From Sphingobacterium bovisgrunnientis (GTDB lineage: Bacteria; Bacteroidota; Bacteroidia; Sphingobacteriales; Sphingobacteriaceae): a stretch of 64,000 nucleotides of DNA. The notes below the pieces were generated by a model. It did no database searches and had not been told where the DNA came from. It worked only from the letters and a program-made list of their open reading frames with translations. Below, piece after piece: positions 10,022 to 18,130 of the stretch. The stretch's first letter is position 1. Each line of letters starts with the position of its first letter. The translations under genes and the position numbers were made by a program. The stretch lies in assembly GCF_009829085.1 (NCBI RefSeq), contig NZ_WUQY01000023.1, positions 1-64,000 on the forward strand. The letters run 5' to 3'.

Positions 10022-11863
10022 CTATTCCACTGTTACTGATTTTGCTAAATTACGAGGTCTATCTACATCTATTTGACGCTCGATTCCTACATAGTACGAT
10101 AGAATCTGTAATGGTATAGTAGCTAGAATTGGAGCAATCATTTCATGACTTGCAGGTATTTTGATGTGTTCATCAGAAATGCTTATTGCAAGTTGGTCAT
10201 CTTCTGTTACTACCGAGATCAATTTACCCGAACGCGCTTTGATTTCTTGCATATTACTCACTATTTTTTCGTGTACACGATCTTTCGTCGCTACGAATAC
10301 CACGGGTAAAGTCTCATCTACCAAGGCTATTGGGCCATGTTTCATCTCAGCAGCAGGATAACCTTCTGCATGTATGTACGAAATTTCTTTGAGTTTTAAT
10401 GCGCCCTCTAAAGCGATAGGGAAGTTGTAACCTCTTCCTAAAAATAGGAAATCTGTGGCGTGTTGGTATTTTTTAGCGATTTCTTTTATTCCGTCAATCG
10501 TATTGTCTAGAATATGCTGTACTTTATTTGGTACGTCGCTAAGTTCTTTCGCCAATTGTTTTCTTAATTCTTCAGAAGCAGATTGCTTGAATTCAGCGAG
10601 TTTTAGTGCGAATAATAACAATACAGTCAATTGTGCAGAGAATGCTTTTGTACTAGCTACACCGATTTCGGGTCCTGCATGCGTATAAATTCCCGCGTCT
10701 GAAAGACGTGCGATAGACGATCCAACAACATTTACAATACCAAAAATTGTAGCACCTTGAGATTTTGCGTTTTCTAAAGCTACTAAAGTATCTGCTGTTT
10801 CACCACTTTGTGAGATAGCTATAATAACATCCTCAGGAGTGATAATGGGATTGCGGTATCTGAATTCTGAAGCGTATTCAACCTCAACATTCACGCGGCA
10901 CAATTCTTCAATCCAATACTCTGCTAATAATCCTGCATGCCAACTCGTGCCACATGCCACAATAATAACACGTCTTGCAGCGATGAGCTTATCTTTGATT
11001 TTATCTAATCCGCTAAGTGTGATTGACAAGTTTTCGGGATCTAATCGTCCACGGAGTGAATCAAAAATAGCTTGTGGTTGCTCATGAATCTCTTTAATCA
11101 TGAAATGCTCATAACCTCCTTTTTCAATAGCAGCTAATTCTAAATCTAACTTTTGAACATAAGGAGTTAATGTTTCATTTCCTAGATTCTTGAGAACAAG
11201 TTGATCCGCATTGATAATCGCTAATTCATAATCATTTATATAGACTACCTCTTTTGTGTACTCTAACATTGGAGATGCGTCTGAGCCTAGAAAATGTTCA
11301 CCTTTGCCTATACCAATAACTAATGGACTACCTTTACGAGCTGCAAAAAGTGTATCTGGATGTTCTTTTGACAAAATCAATATGACATAGGCACCAGTAA
11401 CTCTTTTCAATGCAATACGGATAGCTTCTTCAAGCGAACATTCGTTATTTATATAAATATCTTCGATGAAATTCAATAAAACTTCTGAATCCGTCTCGCT
11501 ATTGAAATGATAGCCTTTTTGTAGTAATTCTTCTTTTAAAGAAGCATAATTTTCGATAATACCATTATGTACTAAAGCAAGGTTTCCTGAATTGGAATAA
11601 TGCGGATGTGAATTGGCATCTGATGGAATACCATGTGTTGCCCAACGTGTATGTCCAATTCCTAAAGTTGATTGTTTATCTTGTGATTCAAATGCCTCTT
11701 CTAGAGCCGCAACTTTGCCAGTTTTCTTGACGATTTGAAGATCGTTTATTTTGTGAAGTGCAATTCCTGCGCTGTCATATCCTCGGTATTCTAATTTTTT
11801 TAAACCACCAATTAGGTAAGGATATGCTTGATTGTGTCCGATATATCCGACAATTCCACACAT
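10022..11863 (-). CDS. glmS: glutamine-fructose-6-phosphate aminotransferase
   Basis: GlmS makes glucosamine-6-phosphate from fructose-6-phosphate and glutamine, the first step toward UDP-GlcNAc for murein and lipid A. I place the start at the ATG at 11863 because the N-terminus must be Met-Cys-Gly (MCGIVGYIG): after Met removal the cysteine is the glutaminase nucleophile. The upstream frame to 11902 would bury it and overlaps the promoter. The class II glutaminase domain covers about residues 1-220, two SIS domains about 290-600, with CGTSWHAG and the conserved C-terminal LAKSVTVE visible. The 613 residues are normal. No glmS ribozyme-like leader is possible, because the 5' UTR is only about 30 nt. 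Confidence 0.97.
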   Translation of the reverse strand: MCGIVGYIGHNQAYPYLIGGLKKLEYRGYDSAGIALHKINDLQIVKKTGKVAALEEAFESQDKQSTLGIGHTRWATHGIPSDANSHPHYSNSGNLALVHNGIIENYASLKEELLQKGYHFNSETDSEVLLNFIEDIYINNECSLEEAIRIALKRVTGAYVILILSKEHPDTLFAARKGSPLVIGIGKGEHFLGSDASPMLEYTKEVVYINDYELAIINADQLVLKNLGNETLTPYVQKLDLELAAIEKGGYEHFMIKEIHEQPQAIFDSLRGRLDPENLSITLSGLDKIKDKLIAARRVIIVACGTSWHAGLLAEYWIEELCRVNVEVEYASEFRYRNPIITPEDVIIAISQSGETADTLVALENAKSQGATIFGIVNVVGSSIARLSDAGIYTHAGPEIGVASTKAFSAQLTVLLLFALKLAEFKQSASEELRKQLAKELSDVPNKVQHILDNTIDGIKEIAKKYQHATDFLFLGRGYNFPIALEGALKLKEISYIHAEGYPAAEMKHGPIALVDETLPVVFVATKDRVHEKIVSNMQEIKARSGKLISVVTEDDQLAISISDEHIKIPASHEMIAPILATIPLQILSYYVGIERQIDVDRPRNLAKSVTVE

Positions 11864-11899
11864 ATTTTCTTTGTTAAGTTTTTTAGTTAATAGGTGGCG

Positions 11900-11907
11900 C
11901 AAATATA
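11900..11907 (-). promoter_or_regulatory. glmS-DUF4954 operon promoter, -7 box
   Basis: TATATTTG on the minus strand matches TAnnTTTG. Start of transcription near 11893 leaves a short leader to the ATG at 11863. The position also excludes the longer glmS reading start at 11902. Confidence 0.55.
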
Positions 11908-12088
11908 TGGAAAGACAATCGATTGTTTGGCTCTTTAGAAGGCTTTTTAGTTAATAAAAATTTTATTAATATTTTAAATTTATTAAAAAACAATATGGAA
12001 TTTATCGAATAAATAGATGCTGATGGATCAGAACTTTTTCATTACTGAATAGTTTATAAGGTATAAGCGCATTATAAAACAATACCTA

Positions 12089-13075
12089 ATGAAATATTAT
12101 CGAATTAAACGCGGCAGGGGATTTTCTTATATAGATGCAGAAGGAAGGTCTGTGCAGGATGAAAAATTGCTTTCTTTTTTCAAATCATTAGTAATTCCAC
12201 CTGCTTGGACTGAGGTAGAAATTAATGCTTCGCCACGGGCAAAAGTTAGAGCTACTGGTTATGATGCGAAAGGAAGGAAACAATACATTTACAACAGTAA
12301 TTATAGATTACGCCAAGAGCAAAAAAAATTTGATCGCATATTGCAGTTTGCAAATAAGTTACCACATATGCGCAATATAACCGCACAGCATTTACGAAAA
12401 CGGAAGTTAGATCAAAATAAGGTGTTAGCCTGTATGGTTCGGTTGTTGGATGTAGCTTTTTTTCGTCCTGGAAATGAAACCTACGCGAAGCAAAATAAAA
12501 GTTATGGGCTAACAACCTTGCGGTCAAAACATTTAAAAATTGATGGAGATAAATTGATATTCACGTATGTAGGGAAAGCTGCTCAGCCTCAAGAGAAATT
12601 AATTGCGAACGCGCAATTGGCTCGAATTGTACGAGAGATAGGTGAGCTTCCTGGTTATGAAATTTTTAAATTTATCGACGAAGACGGTAACATCAAAGAT
12701 GTAAAGAGCCAGCACCTAAATGCGTATATCCGTGAGATCATGGGACCTGAATTTTCTGCTAAAGACTTTCGTACTTGGGCTGGAACTGTCATTGCTGCAA
12801 TGAGTTTGGATGAATTAGGTGCTATCGAAGAGATTGATCAACGAAAATTAAACAAAAACATACGCGAAGCGGTTATAAAGGTAAGTGAGCGATTAGGTAA
12901 TACGCCAGCTATAGCACGCAAGTCCTACATTGATCCTCGTATTATAGATAACTATACGAAAGGGAAAACTTTGGCTTATTTTAAAAAAGAAGTGAATAGG
13001 CTATTGAAAAGGAATCAAGATTTGTCGGTGGAAGAAATAGGTGTGCTGTGTTTACTCAAAAAAAGACTGCAATAA
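12089..13075 (+). CDS. DNA topoisomerase IB
   Basis: A bacterial type IB (poxvirus-like) topoisomerase that relaxes supercoils through a 3'-phosphotyrosine intermediate, without ATP. The 328 residues show the N-terminal beta-sheet domain (RGRGFSYIDAEGR and RATGYDAKGRKQYIYN) and a catalytic domain with KDFRTWAGT. The nucleophile should be Tyr280 in ARKSYIDPRI. It is the first gene of a four-gene operon (gaps of 12, 15 and 17 bases) with ku, ligD and a DUF421 gene. This placement suggests a role with DNA-end repair, although that is inferred from context only. Confidence 0.94.
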   Translation: MKYYRIKRGRGFSYIDAEGRSVQDEKLLSFFKSLVIPPAWTEVEINASPRAKVRATGYDAKGRKQYIYNSNYRLRQEQKKFDRILQFANKLPHMRNITAQHLRKRKLDQNKVLACMVRLLDVAFFRPGNETYAKQNKSYGLTTLRSKHLKIDGDKLIFTYVGKAAQPQEKLIANAQLARIVREIGELPGYEIFKFIDEDGNIKDVKSQHLNAYIREIMGPEFSAKDFRTWAGTVIAAMSLDELGAIEEIDQRKLNKNIREAVIKVSERLGNTPAIARKSYIDPRIIDNYTKGKTLAYFKKEVNRLLKRNQDLSVEEIGVLCLLKKRLQ

Positions 13076-13087
13076 AAATAGATCATT

Positions 13088-13870
13088 ATGAGAGCAATTT
13101 GGAATGGAGCAATTGGGTTTGGCTTAGTCAATATTCCCATAAAAGTCTACTCGGCGACAGAGTCAAGTACATTGGATTTAGATATGCTTGACAAAAAGGA
13201 TTTAAATAATATTCGCTATAAGCGCGTTAATGAAGAAACGGGCAAAGAAGTAGCTTGGGAGAATATTGTAAAGGGCTATAAAATGGAGGAAAAATATATC
13301 GTTTTGGAGGATGAAGATTTTGAGGCTGCTAGTCCTGAAAAATCAAAGATTATTTCGATTTCTCAATTCGTAAAAGAAGCGGAAATAGATTCTGCCTTAT
13401 TCGAAACGCCATATTTCTTAGAACCACAGAAGAATGGCGAGGCTGCATACAACCTATTGCTGAAAGCATTGTTAAAAACCAAAATGGGAGGAATAGGATC
13501 ATTTGTAATGCGAGAACGTGAAATTTTGGCTTTGATCAGACCTTACGACAACAAAATGTTGATGTTGAATCGTATGCGTTATCCTGAGGAGTTGCGAAGT
13601 TATTCGGATTTGAATATTCCGATCAGAAAAGCAATTCCAAAAGCTGCCGAATTGAAATTGGCAGAATCATTGATTAAATCTTTAGCTAAGCCTTTTGAAC
13701 CAAAAGATTATAAAGACACCTACAATGCTCAATTGTTGAAAATCATCAAGCAGAAAGCGAAAGGAAAAAAAATCAAAGTTGCGCCAGCAAAAGAGCAAGA
13801 TGCAAAAGCTTCGGACTTGATGGCTATGTTGAAAGCAAGTTTGGAGAAAGGTAAGAAAAACACAGGCTAG
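13088..13870 (+). CDS. ku: Ku DNA end-binding protein (NHEJ)
   Basis: Bacterial Ku forms a homodimeric ring that threads onto double-strand break ends and recruits LigD. The conserved start MRAIWNGAIGFGLVNIPIKVYS and the core beta-barrel signatures (YKRVNEETGKEV, ALIRPYDNKMLMLNRMRYPEE) are present over 260 residues, a normal length. The C-terminal tail is lysine-rich (KQKAKGKKIK, then KASLEKGKKNTG), as expected for LigD and DNA contact. It is followed 15 bases later by ligD in the same operon. Confidence 0.97.
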   Translation: MRAIWNGAIGFGLVNIPIKVYSATESSTLDLDMLDKKDLNNIRYKRVNEETGKEVAWENIVKGYKMEEKYIVLEDEDFEAASPEKSKIISISQFVKEAEIDSALFETPYFLEPQKNGEAAYNLLLKALLKTKMGGIGSFVMREREILALIRPYDNKMLMLNRMRYPEELRSYSDLNIPIRKAIPKAAELKLAESLIKSLAKPFEPKDYKDTYNAQLLKIIKQKAKGKKIKVAPAKEQDAKASDLMAMLKASLEKGKKNTG

Positions 13871-13885
13871 AAAATTTGGTTTACT

Positions 13886-16441
13886 ATGGGGTTAGAAGAA
13901 TATAACCAAAAACGAAATTTTAAGGAGACATCTGAACCCGAAGGGAAAAAATCCCGAAAGCGCAAAAAACTACAATTCGTAGTGCAACGTCATGCCGCAT
14001 CGCGGTTGCATTATGATTTTAGGTTGGAGGTAGATGGTGTGCTCAAAAGTTGGGCAGTGCCCAAAGGTCCTTCGCTCAACCCGGATGACAAGCGTTTGGC
14101 GATGATGGTCGAAGATCATCCCTTTGCGTACCGGACGTTTGAAGGAACGATTCCTAAAGGAAATTATGGGGCGGGAGAGGTTGAAATTTGGGATAAAGGA
14201 TATTATGTGCCCCTTAATAAGACCAAAGGAAAACCGCAAGACAAGCTGATGCAGGAAGAATTGGATGACGGATCTGTGAAAATTATTCTTTATGGAGAAA
14301 AATTACAAGGAGAATTTGCGTTAGTAAAGATTAAAAATGGAGATCAAGACAATGCGTGGTTATTAATAAAACATAATGATAAGTTTGCTGTATCAAAGAA
14401 GTACGACGCAGAAAATTATGCTGCTTCAGATTCTAAAGTGACTGCTTATCTAGAAAATAAAAGAAAAAGTAAAGGCAGTTCTTCGTCCAAAGAGAAAATT
14501 ATAAAGCTTACCTACTCTCGCACAAATAAAGAAAAAAAACTTTCCGAAACCATTACCCCGATGCTTTGCAAAGTTTCGGAAAAGCCTTTTGACGGTGAAG
14601 AATGGGCTTTTGAGATTAAATGGGATGGTTACAGAGCGATAGCTGATCTGCGGAATGACAAAACGCAACTTTACTCCCGAAACGGACTTGATTTTTCAAG
14701 AAAATTCTCTAAAATATTTAATGCACTGAAGCTGCAATCTTATGAGATGGTGCTTGATGGCGAAATTGTAGCGTATGATTCAAGTGGCAAGCCAAGTTTC
14801 AATCGTATTCAAAATTTAGATGATGATCAACAGGCTGTCGTATTTCAAGTGTTCGATTTATTGTGGCTCAATGGACATTCTACGCAAGAGTTAACGTATT
14901 TACAACGTAAAGAATTACTGAGTGAAGCCTTGGTGGCTAATGAAGTCATCCAATATCATGATTTTGTGCTGGAAAATGGAAAAGCATTTTTCAAAGAAGC
15001 ACAAAATCTAGGCTTAGAAGGGATAATAGCAAAAAAGATAGACTCGTATTATACTTCAAATGTACGAAGTTCAGAATGGTTGAAAATCAAAATTCAACAA
15101 ACAGAGGAAGCTTTGATTTGTGGGTTTACAGAGGCCAAAGGGTCGCGCAATAAATTTGGTTCGTTGGTATTGGGGAAATACTTGGACGATGAGCTGGTGT
15201 TTTGTGGGCATGTTGGAACAGGATTCAAAGAGAAAGATTTGAACGAATTACACAGCAAAATGTTGCCTTTAGAACGAAAATCATCACCGTTTCAAAAAGT
15301 TCCCAAAACCAATGGCAAGACAACTTGGATCAAGCCAGAGTTGGTCGCTGAAATTAAGTTTACCGAACTCACCAATGATCTGATTTATCGCCATCCCGTA
15401 TTTTTGCATTTGCGAGAGGACAAAGATTCTACAACAGTTTATTTTTCCACAGATGAAGAATTAACAACCGCAGAAAAAAATACACCTATGAATATTTCCA
15501 CTTCATCGAAGTCTTCTACTAAGAAGAGAGATGTAACCAAAAAGATTGGGGGCCAACAATTGAAACTAACTAATCAAGACAAGATTTATTTTCCCGAATT
15601 GGAGATTAGAAAGTCTGTGGTTATAGATTATTACCAAAGCATGGCTACATTTATTTTGCCACATCTCAAGGATCGTGCACAATCCTTAAATCGTTTTCCG
15701 AATGGAATTGATGGGATGAGTTTTTACCAAAAGGACGCGGGAGACGAAACCCCAAATTGGATTCCGACACAGGAAGTATACTCGGAAAGCACAGATAAAT
15801 ATATTGATTACTTGATTTGCAACGATAAAGCAACAATGGCTTATTTGAATAATCTAGGCTGTATAGAATTTAATCCTTGGACGAGTAAAATATCAAACCT
15901 TGATAAGCCATCTTATTTGGTGTTGGATTTAGATCCTTCGGATAATAATTCATTTGAAGATGTGATTGAGGTAGCTCAAGCTGTAAAGTTAATTTTGGAT
16001 CAAGGGAGAATTGAAGGCTATCCAAAGACGTCCGGAAGTACAGGTATGCACATATATATTCCGATGAATGCGAAATATACATTTGATCAGGTTAAAGATT
16101 TTGGACATGTGCTGATGCAAATGGTACAACTAAAATTGCCAAAATTGACCACATTGGAAAGAAGTTTGCAAAAACGCGATAAGAACAAAATATACCTTGA
16201 TTATTTGCAAAATCGTCGTGGACAAACCTTGGCTAGCGTTTATAGCCTGCGACCTAAAAAAGAGGCGACAGTTTCTATGCCATTAACTTGGGAGGAAGTC
16301 AGGTCTGGTTTGAAACCTTCTGATTTCACGATATTCAATGCTTTGGATAGGGTGAAAGAAAAAGGTGATTTGTTCAAGCCTGTAGTAGGAAAAGGTGTTG
16401 ATATTTTGAAAGCAATTAAAAATTTGGAATACGAGAAATAG
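13886..16441 (+). CDS. ligD: multifunctional NHEJ ATP-dependent DNA ligase LigD
   Basis: LigD trims, fills and seals double-strand break ends bound by Ku. Three domains appear in the order phosphoesterase, ligase, polymerase. The 3'-phosphoesterase (about residues 28-190) has His36, His42, Asp44, Arg46 and His78 in the pattern of the Pseudomonas enzyme. The nucleotidyltransferase (about 220-520) has the adenylation lysine Lys245 in EIKWDGYRA. The primase-polymerase (about 555-850) has the metal ligands Asp681 and Asp683 in DLDP. All key residues are intact and the 851-residue length is typical. A Ser/Lys-rich linker near residue 200 and another near 540 separate the domains. Confidence 0.97.
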   Translation: MGLEEYNQKRNFKETSEPEGKKSRKRKKLQFVVQRHAASRLHYDFRLEVDGVLKSWAVPKGPSLNPDDKRLAMMVEDHPFAYRTFEGTIPKGNYGAGEVEIWDKGYYVPLNKTKGKPQDKLMQEELDDGSVKIILYGEKLQGEFALVKIKNGDQDNAWLLIKHNDKFAVSKKYDAENYAASDSKVTAYLENKRKSKGSSSSKEKIIKLTYSRTNKEKKLSETITPMLCKVSEKPFDGEEWAFEIKWDGYRAIADLRNDKTQLYSRNGLDFSRKFSKIFNALKLQSYEMVLDGEIVAYDSSGKPSFNRIQNLDDDQQAVVFQVFDLLWLNGHSTQELTYLQRKELLSEALVANEVIQYHDFVLENGKAFFKEAQNLGLEGIIAKKIDSYYTSNVRSSEWLKIKIQQTEEALICGFTEAKGSRNKFGSLVLGKYLDDELVFCGHVGTGFKEKDLNELHSKMLPLERKSSPFQKVPKTNGKTTWIKPELVAEIKFTELTNDLIYRHPVFLHLREDKDSTTVYFSTDEELTTAEKNTPMNISTSSKSSTKKRDVTKKIGGQQLKLTNQDKIYFPELEIRKSVVIDYYQSMATFILPHLKDRAQSLNRFPNGIDGMSFYQKDAGDETPNWIPTQEVYSESTDKYIDYLICNDKATMAYLNNLGCIEFNPWTSKISNLDKPSYLVLDLDPSDNNSFEDVIEVAQAVKLILDQGRIEGYPKTSGSTGMHIYIPMNAKYTFDQVKDFGHVLMQMVQLKLPKLTTLERSLQKRDKNKIYLDYLQNRRGQTLASVYSLRPKKEATVSMPLTWEEVRSGLKPSDFTIFNALDRVKEKGDLFKPVVGKGVDILKAIKNLEYEK

Positions 16442-16458
16442 TTGTAAAAGCTTAAATT

Positions 16459-17109
16459 ATGGAGGCTGAATTTTTGTTAGAAATATTATACCGCACCTGC
16501 ATTATGTTTGTGGTCATCTTGTTGGTGTTAAGGTTGTCTGGACGAAGGGGGGTACGTCAATTGACGCTTTTTGAAGTAGCTATTATTTTAGGGATGGGAT
16601 CTGCGGCAGGAGATCCGATGTTTCAAGAAGAGGTGCCTTTGCTGTATGGTGTGACTGTTCTTTTTACGATTTTGGTGTTATATAAGGGAGTGACCATGTT
16701 GAGTGCGCGTTGGAAATTTCTACATGAATTGCTAGAGGGGAAGTCTATGGTTATTGTTCATCATGGGATGTTTGATATCAAACATGAAAAAGATTCTGAT
16801 TTCTCTCAAATGGAATTTTTTGCAGAACTTCGAAATCAATCGGTAGAACATTTGGGACAAGTACGTTATGCGTTACTTGAGACAGACGCAACATTAAGTG
16901 TTTTATTTTATCCTGACGATGATGTTAAATATGGATTGCCTTTATTTCCTAGTCAATATAAAGCAATCAAAACTTTACCCATAAATAAACCAAGTGCTTG
17001 TATGTTTTGTGGTAGAGTAGAAGAAGAATTAATAGCGATAGATGCGGTTTGTCCACGTTGTCACCACAAAGAATGGGCTTTAGCGCTGAATACGAAACGA
17101 ATATCTTAG
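16459..17109 (+). CDS. DUF421 (YetF-like) membrane protein with C-terminal zinc ribbon
   Basis: The N-terminal three hydrophobic helices (about residues 5-25, 33-50 and 60-80) and the following RQLTLFEVAIILGMGSAAGDP segment mark this as a DUF421/YetF-type membrane protein; the family's function is unknown. The cytosolic domain follows to about residue 175. The last 38 residues add an apparent zinc ribbon: Cys181-x2-Cys184 and Cys198-x2-Cys201. I do not recall this appendage as standard in the family. It is the last gene of the topoisomerase IB-ku-ligD operon, 17 bases after ligD, so it should be co-expressed with NHEJ. Whether it takes part in repair is unknown. Confidence 0.85.
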   Translation: MEAEFLLEILYRTCIMFVVILLVLRLSGRRGVRQLTLFEVAIILGMGSAAGDPMFQEEVPLLYGVTVLFTILVLYKGVTMLSARWKFLHELLEGKSMVIVHHGMFDIKHEKDSDFSQMEFFAELRNQSVEHLGQVRYALLETDATLSVLFYPDDDVKYGLPLFPSQYKAIKTLPINKPSACMFCGRVEEELIAIDAVCPRCHHKEWALALNTKRIS

Positions 17110-17295
17110 GTTTTAATATTTTTGGGATGATTTCCTGAATATCTCGTCATCTCCACTAAGGGAGCTAACTATATTTTAGATTTTTCTATTCGATAACTTC
17201 GTTCGAAAGCACGTAGAATTCAGTCATTGAATCTTTTAATTTTTTTCTGTAAAAGAGTTTGTATCGTATAGTCATTTTCGAAAAGAAAAAAATAA

Positions 17296-17326
17296 TTGTA
17301 TACCTGAAAATTATGTCTTATCTTTG
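17296..17326 (+). promoter_or_regulatory. rplU-rpmA promoter (-33 and -7 boxes)
   Basis: TTG at 17296-17298 is followed after 20 bases by TATCTTTG at 17319-17326, the best complete match in the window to the Bacteroidota consensus TTG-N19-21-TAnnTTTG. It lies 31 bases before the rplU start. The rest of the 248-base gap after the DUF421 gene holds nothing I can identify. Confidence 0.8.
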
Positions 17327-17357
17327 CAACTCATTAAAGAAATTTAAATAAATAACA

Positions 17358-17669
17358 ATGTACGCAATAGTAAGTATAGCAGGACAGCAATTTAAAGTTG
17401 CAAAAGACCAATATCTTTTTGTACACCGTTTACAAGGAGAAGAAGGCGCTAGTATTGAATTTGACACAGTATTGTTGGCAGAAGATGGCGGCAAATTCAC
17501 TGTAGGTGCTCCAAGTATCTCAGGTGCTAAAGTTTCAGCAACGATTTTGTCTCATTTAAAAGGTGATAAAGTTATCGTTTTCAAGAAAAAACGTCGTAAA
17601 GGCTACAAAAAGAAAAACGGTCACCGTCAACAATTCACTAAAATCCAGATCACTGGTATCAGTTTATAA
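17358..17669 (+). CDS. rplU: 50S ribosomal protein L21
   Basis: L21 binds 23S rRNA and sits next to L20 in the large subunit. The start [14 protein letters not shown] and the basic C-terminal segment [17 protein letters not shown] are diagnostic, and the 103 residues are normal. It is paired with rpmA 44 bases downstream, the usual bacterial arrangement, under a clear promoter. Confidence 0.98.
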   Translation: MYAIVSIAGQQFKVAKDQYLFVHRLQGEEGASIEFDTVLLAEDGGKFTVGAPSISGAKVSATILSHLKGDKVIVFKKKRRKGYKKKNGHRQQFTKIQITGISL

Positions 17670-17713
17670 TCGAATTTTTTAATCAGACGCAAGTCTTAAA
17701 TTAAGATAAAGAA

Positions 17714-17977
17714 ATGGCACACAAAAAAGGTGCGGGTAGTTCTAAGAACGGCCGTGAGTCACACAGTAAGAGATTAGGTATCAAAATTTTTGGTGGTCAA
17801 CAAGCTATCGCTGGAAATATCATCGTACGTCAACGTGGAACTGTTCACAATCCTGACGCTAACGTTGGTATTGGTAAAGACCATACTTTGTTCGCTCTTG
17901 TTGCTGGTACAGTTGTATTCCGCAAAAAAGCTAACAACAAATCTTACGTTTCAGTAGTTCCTGCTGAGCAAAACTAA
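17714..17977 (+). CDS. rpmA: 50S ribosomal protein L27
   Basis: L27 lies near the peptidyl-transferase centre. The protein begins [16 protein letters not shown], so its flexible N-terminal tail is ready without the proteolytic processing seen in Firmicutes. The core [20 protein letters not shown] is conserved, and the length is 87 residues. A terminator follows, making rplU-rpmA a complete two-gene operon. Confidence 0.98.
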   Translation: MAHKKGAGSSKNGRESHSKRLGIKIFGGQQAIAGNIIVRQRGTVHNPDANVGIGKDHTLFALVAGTVVFRKKANNKSYVSVVPAEQN

Positions 17978-17997
17978 GGTTTACCTAACAATATCAC

Positions 17998-18027
17998 AAA
18001 GCCGCTAAGTTTCTTCTTGGCGGCTTT
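17998..18027 (+). terminator. rplU-rpmA terminator
   Basis: An 8-bp stem (AAAGCCGC/GCGGCTTT), extended inward by AAG/CTT after a bulge, is followed by TGTTTTTTAAA. Confidence 0.9.
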
Positions 18028-18098
18028 TGTTTTTTAAATATTGGATTATGCTTTTGTGATAAGCCGTGATTCAACAATAATTTATGGAGGCTCTTTCT

Positions 18099-18130
18099 TT
18101 TAAGATTGAAAGTTCCTCAAAATACATTAC
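18099..18130 (+). promoter_or_regulatory. helicase 5'-leader motifs shared with the csp gene
   Basis: TTTAAGATTGAAAG (18099-18112) and AATACATTAC (18121-18130) lie directly before the helicase ATG. Exactly the same 14-mer and 10-mer occur in the same order in front of the cold-shock gene at 21457-21470 and 21516-21525. A shared cold-responsive leader element is the likeliest explanation, but only two copies are visible. Confidence 0.5.

Noticed and set aside
11864-11902. Longer glmS start (13 extra residues)
   Set aside because: The glutaminase cysteine must follow the initiator Met directly, and the extension overlaps the -7 box at 11900-11907.
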